Source: Candidatus Thorarchaeota archaeon
Lineage (GTDB): Archaea; Asgardarchaeota; Thorarchaeia; Thorarchaeales; Thorarchaeaceae
DNA length: 64,000 bases
Assembly: GCA_011365025.1 (NCBI GenBank)
Contig: RDOF01000001.1
Coordinates: 1 to 64,000, forward strand
Reading direction: 5' to 3'
Below are positions 59,469-64,000 of this stretch, one piece after another. The position numbers and the translations under genes were made by a program. Within the stretch, counting starts at the first letter, position 1, and each line of letters starts with the position of its first letter. The notes beneath the pieces are model-generated. The model saw only the letters and a program-made list of their open reading frames with translations, was not told the DNA's origin and searched no databases.

Positions 59469-60473
59469 ACGGCGACCCCAAGGATTGGCATCATTGGCGC
59501 AGGCAACATGGGTAGAATCCACGCTCGAATACTGAGTAGTATGCGCGCCTTGGCTGGCGTGACAGATATGGAAGCAGAGAAGGCTAAGCAAGTTGTTGAT
59601 ATATACGGATCAAGAGCCTTCAGCGACTACTCGGAGATGATTGAGCAGCAGAGCCTTGATGGGATTATTATTTCGACTCCTACCTCTACTCATGCAGAGA
59701 TTGCAGAGAAAGTGGCGAAGAAGCACGATCGCCTCAGGGGGATTCTGATTGAGAAACCCTTGGCAAGCACCTTGAAAGATGCCAGGAAGGTAGCAGAGAT
59801 TCTCCGAAAAAGGGACATATGCACACTCGTAGGACATTCGGAGATATACAACCCTGTGGTGGAACGTGCCTTGGAACTGATTCGAAAAGGTGCAATTGGA
59901 GAACCCCATACAATCATCCACGATAGGCGAGGGTATGTCCAGCCATCAAGAATAGCATCATTGGGGGATGTCTTTGAAGATATTGGGGTGCACGATTTCG
60001 ATATCATGTCAAGAATTAGCAGGGGTCCTGCAAGGCTCTATGCACAATGCAGTACAAGAAGTGGAATACTGAATACTGGCGCGGTTCTTGTCAAGTTCGA
60101 GAGCGGTACCGAGCATTTCTTCCATCTATCTCGCCAATATGTCGGAAGAAAACGTAGCATGGACGTTTCAGGCTCTAAGGGTACTCTTGCATTGGACCTC
60201 TTCGGACAGATCATAAAGGTTCAAGATCTTGATGAGGCGCCAGAGGCGGATGGCAGAACTCTGAGTCTTCCTGAGCGGGGTGCAACAATAAAGGTATACG
60301 GAGAGCCAGTTCAGCAGGTCATTACTGATTTCCTTAACTGTATAGAAACGAATCAGCAACCGAAAGTTGGACTTGAGGATGGTCTCCTTGCCCTTGAAGT
60401 TGTAGAAGCGGCAAGAAAGAGCGCCGGAAGTGAGGAACCAGTGGAGATTGATATTCAATCTCGCCATCTGTGA
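59469..60473 (+). CDS. Gfo/Idh/MocA family oxidoreductase, apparent ACG start
   Basis: 334 residues. TPRIGIIGAGNMGRIHARIL is the NAD Rossmann motif, whose first half lies before the first ATG (59508). A stop closes the frame six bases before ACG 59469; AAAGGAG lies 8 bases ahead of that ACG and TATA-like CTATAAAG at 59421. IIISTPTSTHAEIAEKV and LIEKPLAST (catalytic EKP) and GVHDFDIM complete the family. Sugar or polyol dehydrogenase; substrate unknown. 3' end overlaps the next gene by 19 bases. Confidence 0.85.
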   Translation, partial: TATPRIGIIGAGNMGRIHARILSSMRALAGVTDMEAEKAKQVVDIYGSRAFSDYSEMIEQQSLDGIIISTPTSTHAEIAEKVAKKHDRLRGILIEKPLASTLKDARKVAEILRKRDICTLVGHSEIYNPVVERALELIRKGAIGEPHTIIHDRRGYVQPSRIASLGDVFEDIGVHDFDIMSRISRGPARLYAQCSTRSGILNTGAVLVKFESGTEHFFHLSRQYVGRKRSMDVSGSKGTLALDLFGQIIKVQDLDEAPEADGRTLSLPERGATIKVYGEPVQQVITDFLNCIETNQQPKVGLEDGLLALEVVEAARKSAGSEEPVEIDIQSRHL

Positions 60474-61759
60474 GCCACTAGATGGGTTCTCTCAGCCGAG
60501 GTAATACGGACGTTCAGTTCTGTTCCTAGGGGTACAGATTCTCCCAAAATAATGGGTTTGTATGCGAAGTTTCTGCATACTACGCCACCCTTGGATCCTT
60601 TCTCGGTCACAATTACCGCGCCATTCCAACCAATCCAAGTGCTATTGATATCCTGTATCATCTTGGAAACCACAGTCGAAAGATTTCGGCTTCTCGTCTT
60701 CTTTAGTCCAGTTTCGACCTTCTCCTTGGATTTTGAGGCTGCTGTTCCTGGGCGGTCACCATACTTTGAAATATTCACCACATCAGGGCAGATTCTTCTC
60801 AATAATCCCATAGTGAGGTCGAAGTCAACATTGGTTTCACCAGGGAATCCAACAATTATGTCTGTGGCAATAGTGGCTTTTGGGAAGGATTGTTTTATTG
60901 TATGGACTACGTTGACCCATTGGTCCACAGTGTACTGTCTGCCCATCTTTTCAAGCAATTCATCGCTTCCAGTTTGAAGAGGCACATGAAAGAACTTGAA
61001 GTAGCAATCAGATTTCATTGCTGAAAGGAGGTTACCTATGCTGTCAACGACCAGATTTGGATTGAACATTCCGAGGCGAAAACGATGACTGCCAGGTATG
61101 TTTGACAGTGAGTGCAGGAGTTGATGCAGATTCTCACCAGTATCATGACCAAAGACACCTGCATCCTGAGATGTCAGACGAATCTCTCGATAGCCAAGAT
61201 GTATGCATCTTTCAACGATCTTGTGAATTTCATCTATGGAATAGCTTTGTACTGCGCCTCTTGCGAATCTCACAGCACAATAGGAACAATGGCCTAGGCA
61301 ACCTTCACAGATGGGTACAGTGCAAATCACACTATTGGGTGGACCCTCAAAGAAGCTTAGCTTTGAAGTCGAATCAGATTCTAGATGTATTATACCTCGT
61401 TCGCCCTCAAGAACCCTTCTTGAGATTTCTCCGAGGGAATCTATTGATTGCGGCCCCAAGATTGCGGCAAAAGTAGGAATAGCAGACTCTACCCGCCGTA
61501 ATGATATGCGGGGCAGGCAGCCAGTAACGATGACTGGAATTCCCATTTTTGATAGAGTATCGAGACGATGAATGATACGGTCTTCTGTTGGTTCCTTCAC
61601 TCCGCAGGTGTTTACAAGAATTAGACTTGCATCACGAAGGATTTCTGTGCGGTTCAAGCCAACTTGATTCAATCGCCCAACAATGATGTCTGAATCGGCA
61701 GTGTTCAGCGAGCATCCGTACGTTTCCAAATAGAAGCTTGCCGACATCTCTAGTAACAC
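60455..61759 (-). CDS. mtaB: tRNA t6A37 methylthiotransferase (MtaB/CDKAL1-like)
   Basis: About 434 residues. N-terminal MTTase domain (YLETYGCSLNTADSD, VNTCGVKEPTE, VTGCLPR) with three cysteines, the radical SAM site GCLGHCSYCAVRFARG, the block TSQDAGVFGHDTG, PLQTGSDELLEKMGR, and a C-terminal TRAM region. It adds a methylthio group to t6A at position 37 of ANN-decoding tRNAs. Start GTG 61759 or ATG 61747. Confidence 0.92.
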   Translation of the reverse strand: MLLEMSASFYLETYGCSLNTADSDIIVGRLNQVGLNRTEILRDASLILVNTCGVKEPTEDRIIHRLDTLSKMGIPVIVTGCLPRISLRRVESAIPTFAAILGPQSIDSLGEISRRVLEGERGIIHLESDSTSKLSFFEGPPNSVICTVPICEGCLGHCSYCAVRFARGAVQSYSIDEIHKIVERCIHLGYREIRLTSQDAGVFGHDTGENLHQLLHSLSNIPGSHRFRLGMFNPNLVVDSIGNLLSAMKSDCYFKFFHVPLQTGSDELLEKMGRQYTVDQWVNVVHTIKQSFPKATIATDIIVGFPGETNVDFDLTMGLLRRICPDVVNISKYGDRPGTAASKSKEKVETGLKKTRSRNLSTVVSKMIQDINSTWIGWNGAVIVTEKGSKGGVVCRNFAYKPIILGESVPLGTELNVRITSAERTHLVAHRWRD

Positions 61760-62041
61760 CTAGCCTCCTTGAACATGCGGAAGAATGGCAATCTCATCAT
61801 CTTCCTTCACGACGACTCCAAGTCCACCAAGAGTATTTACATCCCTCTTGTTCAGCATCACAATTAGATTCCCACTAATATGTGTCCTCTCCATGATAAG
61901 CCGCTTCAATTCTGGCCCACCAATTTCGATTACACCATAAAGCACGTCTTCGACGGTTGCATCGCTTTTGACTTCAAACTCTAACATGCTAGTTCCCAGA
62001 GCTCTTCGAAAGGGACCAAATGACTTGAATCTCACTCGCAC
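61760..62041 (-). CDS. MoaD/ThiS-like ubiquitin-fold sulfur carrier
   Basis: 93 residues from a GTG. VRFKSFGPFRRALG, AILPHVQGG at the end: the beta-grasp fold and C-terminal GG needed for adenylation and thiocarboxylate or conjugation. Could serve molybdopterin synthesis, tRNA thiolation or SAMP-type tagging. It lies directly before mtaB on the same strand; a sulfur relay to it is speculation. Confidence 0.82.
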   Translation of the reverse strand: MRVRFKSFGPFRRALGTSMLEFEVKSDATVEDVLYGVIEIGGPELKRLIMERTHISGNLIVMLNKRDVNTLGGLGVVVKEDDEIAILPHVQGG

Positions 62042-62073
62042 TTCAATGACCTTTGGATGTCCTCTCTTCTACG

Positions 62074-62460
62074 CTATTCAGGCTTTTGATAGTGTGAAAT
62101 CATTTCATTTGTGAGAGATTCCACAACCTGGACTATCTCATCAATTTCCGTCTTGGTCGCGTTATCGTAGTGAATTCCTACCGTTACTACCACAGGTCGA
62201 TTTAGGGCTTTACCTAGTGATAATGCTGTGGAGTTGGCCACAATGTAGTCTTTGTGTCCAGGGAGGGTTATGCTATTGAGGCTGACCGTGGTAGCGCTAC
62301 GATAATGGCTTGGAGTAGGATAAGAAACGGCAACGCCCCCTATGTGATGCTCGTCACCGCCGAATATTGCAACAAGTAGATCGTTGCCAATCTCACGTAC
62401 CTCGAAGTAGATTGTGTGACGTCCTGCGTTCTTCTTGAATATCATTTCAACCAACACCAT
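62074..62460 (-). CDS. LpdD-like domain protein
   Basis: 128 residues. AGRHTIYFEVREIGNDLLVA, GGDEHHIGGVAVSYPTPS, SITLPGHKDYIVANSTALSL and VVVTVGIHYDNATKTEI match the prenylated-flavin chaperone LpdD-like domain. Its partners elsewhere are UbiD-type decarboxylases, none of which is in this window, so its role here is open. Confidence 0.75.
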   Translation of the reverse strand: MVLVEMIFKKNAGRHTIYFEVREIGNDLLVAIFGGDEHHIGGVAVSYPTPSHYRSATTVSLNSITLPGHKDYIVANSTALSLGKALNRPVVVTVGIHYDNATKTEIDEIVQVVESLTNEMISHYQKPE

Positions 62461-62507
62461 TCACTCGAAAGGCTGTAATAGTTTCGGTCACTATGCCAAG
62501 TCACTGA

Positions 62508-64000
62508 TTATTGGGTTTGCTCCTCATCTTCGCGTTTCTTGAGCATTCGCCAAGAGAGCGTAAGCGTCTTCGGATGCGCCGCAACATACTCATCGAGCTT
62601 GCGAAGAGCTGTGAACTGAGGAGCGTTCATCACAACGGAGGGAGATTCGTAGGATTCCTTTGAGATTTGCTCCATGGCTGCGATGAACTGGTCAAGTTCC
62701 TCCTTTGACTCTGTTTCAGTAGGTTCGATCATCAGTGCTTCTGGAACAATGAGGGGGAAGTAAACTGTGGGGGAATGAATTCCGAAATCGAGTAGGCGCT
62801 TTGCCACATTCATCGCAGATACTTCGGTTTCATCATGGAGCTTCTCAGCGGAAATAACACATTCATGCATTCTTGGAGCATCCTGAGAATAGGGCAAACT
62901 GAACCCTTTGATTCTTCTAACATGATGTGCCACATAGTTGGCATTCAGAACAGAATTCTCTGCAACGCTTGGAATCCCCTGTTTGCCAAGCGAATAGATG
63001 TATGTGTATGCCCTGACTAGGACTCCGAAGTTGCCATAGAAGCCATGCACTTTCCCAATAGACCTTGGCCTGTTGTAGTCCCATTTGAAGGTAGCATCAT
63101 TGTGCTTGACAATTAGGGGTATCGGAAGAAATTCCTCCAGTTGCTTCTTGACGCCTACCGCTCCTGCGCCAGGTCCACCCCCACCGTGTGGCGTAGAGAA
63201 TGACTTGTGCAGGTTCATGTGTACAACATCAAAACCCATGTCGCCGGGCCGAGTTATTCCCATGATGGCGTTTAGATTGGCTCCATCATAGTAGAGAAGA
63301 CCTCCAGCATCGTGCACAGTTCCAGCAATCTGCTCGATATCTTTCTCAAAGACTCCAATTGTGTTCGGATTTGTCAGCATGAGCCCGGCAGTTTTGGGTC
63401 CGGCCGAAGCCTTTAGTGCATCAAGGTCAACAAGGCCTTCCTTACTTGAAGGGATGACAACGACTTTGTAGCCAGCCATAGCAGCAGAGGCGGGATTTGT
63501 TCCATGAGCAGCATCGGGGATAAGTATCTCATCGCGTTGTTTGCATTCGTTTGTGATACACTTATGGTACTCGCGAATGATCATAACTCCAGTATACTCC
63601 CCTTGCGCTCCTGCGGCTGGCTGCAGCGTGACTGCATCCATTCCGGTTATCTCAGCCAGCCATTGCTGGAGCTCCCACATCAACTCCAATGCCCCTTGAC
63701 AGTTGGACACATCCTGCAGCGGATGTAGCCATGAAAATCCCGGAAGATTGGCCGCCCAGTCGTTAATGAGCGGGTTGTATTTCATAGTGCAGCTGCCTAG
63801 TGGATATGTCCCCGATGATACCGAGAAGTTCATCTGAGAGAGCCTTGTAAAGTGACGAACCACCTGTAACTCTGAAAGCTCTGGCAAGGAAGGAGGGTTA
63901 GACCTTAGCATTTCGGGAGAAATAATTGATTCAAGGGTGCCAACTTCCTTCTTGAGCTCATCATGGATTTTTGGATACTTGTGACTTATCTTGCCGGAGG
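62508..64000 (-). CDS. gcvPB: Glycine dehydrogenase (decarboxylating) subunit 2, 5' end cut off by window
   Basis: At least 497 residues; the frame is open from 64000 through the first internal ATG at 63911. LPELSELQVVRHFTRLSQMN, SGTYPLGSCTMKYNP, the PLP site HMNLHKSFSTPHGGGGPGAG and GVHDAGG-like turns identify the C-terminal half of the P protein. With subunit 1 it decarboxylates glycine in the cleavage system. The start is beyond the window. Confidence 0.94.
   Translation of the reverse strand, partial: SGKISHKYPKIHDELKKEVGTLESIISPEMLRSNPPSLPELSELQVVRHFTRLSQMNFSVSSGTYPLGSCTMKYNPLINDWAANLPGFSWLHPLQDVSNCQGALELMWELQQWLAEITGMDAVTLQPAAGAQGEYTGVMIIREYHKCITNECKQRDEILIPDAAHGTNPASAAMAGYKVVVIPSSKEGLVDLDALKASAGPKTAGLMLTNPNTIGVFEKDIEQIAGTVHDAGGLLYYDGANLNAIMGITRPGDMGFDVVHMNLHKSFSTPHGGGGPGAGAVGVKKQLEEFLPIPLIVKHNDATFKWDYNRPRSIGKVHGFYGNFGVLVRAYTYIYSLGKQGIPSVAENSVLNANYVAHHVRRIKGFSLPYSQDAPRMHECVISAEKLHDETEVSAMNVAKRLLDFGIHSPTVYFPLIVPEALMIEPTETESKEELDQFIAAMEQISKESYESPSVVMNAPQFTALRKLDEYVAAHPKTLTLSWRMLKKREDEEQTQ

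Noticed and set aside
1..64000. CRISPR arrays, insertion sequences, integrase or transposase genes
   Set aside because: No regularly spaced repeats and no recombinase motif were found on either strand; the tRNA arrays lack their own integrase.

Overview
The window reads as a chromosomal piece of an archaeon, most likely an Asgard archaeon close to Thorarchaeota (inference, not tested). The pointers are archaeal/eukaryote-type information genes (ribosomal proteins L39e, L31e, S19e, LX, P0, P1; aIF6; prefoldin; Spt5; SecE; RNase P Rpp21; Nep1), archaeal TATA boxes before genes and tRNAs, geranylgeranyl reductase, a eukaryote-like topoisomerase IB, FtsZ and a longin-like protein. Shine-Dalgarno sequences are common and GUG/UUG starts frequent. 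The tRNA genes encode their own CCA, and five of the seven intact ones carry one or two introns, mostly at non-canonical positions.

Layout. 1-13.2 kb: accessory and housekeeping genes (DUF1801, ICMT-like methyltransferase, flavodoxin-fold reductase, M23-like peptidase, a ferredoxin/membrane pair, GNAT, methyltransferase, tRNA-Phe, a PadR/HAAS membrane regulator operon, dUTPase, geranylgeranyl reductase). 13.3-18.9 kb: an intron-bearing tRNA-Val(GAC) followed by three protein genes (GNAT, S9 peptidase, peptide-binding protein), each closed by a copy of the 3' end of the same tRNA, the copies becoming more diverged with distance. 18.9-25.6 kb: a minus-strand cluster with a longin-like protein, unknown proteins, a helical-bundle protein and an OPRT-type phosphoribosyltransferase, then a membrane acyltransferase. 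25.7-29.6 kb: a second tRNA-associated rearranged zone round a two-intron tRNA-Gly(GCC), with a duplicated tRNA promoter/5' end upstream and a 3' tRNA fragment plus a urocanase remnant downstream. 29.6-37 kb: membrane proteins, an amidohydrolase, a TspO-like protein, an ornithine cyclodeaminase/threonine dehydratase pair and arsenate reductase.

37-52 kb is the conserved information-processing core: topoisomerase IB, tRNA-Gly(UCC), Nep1, Rpp21, a CRM-domain protein, S19e-PDCD5-L39e-L31e-aIF6-LX-prefoldin alpha-FtsY, then ornithine carbamoyltransferase and a PfkB kinase, FtsZ, SecE, Spt5 and the L11-L1-L10-L12 operon. A structured leader before L11 resembles the 23S rRNA site of L1. 52-64 kb holds an HDAC-like deacetylase, tRNA-Arg, a radical SAM protein apparently starting at CUG, ThiL, tRNA-Thr, a zinc ribbon gene interrupted by UAG, tRNA-Leu, a candidate structured RNA, an oxidoreductase apparently starting at ACG, MtaB-type tRNA methylthiotransferase, a MoaD-like protein, an LpdD-like protein and the truncated glycine dehydrogenase subunit 2.

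No CRISPR array, insertion sequence, integrase, rRNA or complete prophage was seen. The most unusual content is the pair of tRNA-anchored gene arrays, the tRNA introns, the L11 leader, and several genes with broken or non-AUG starts or stops.
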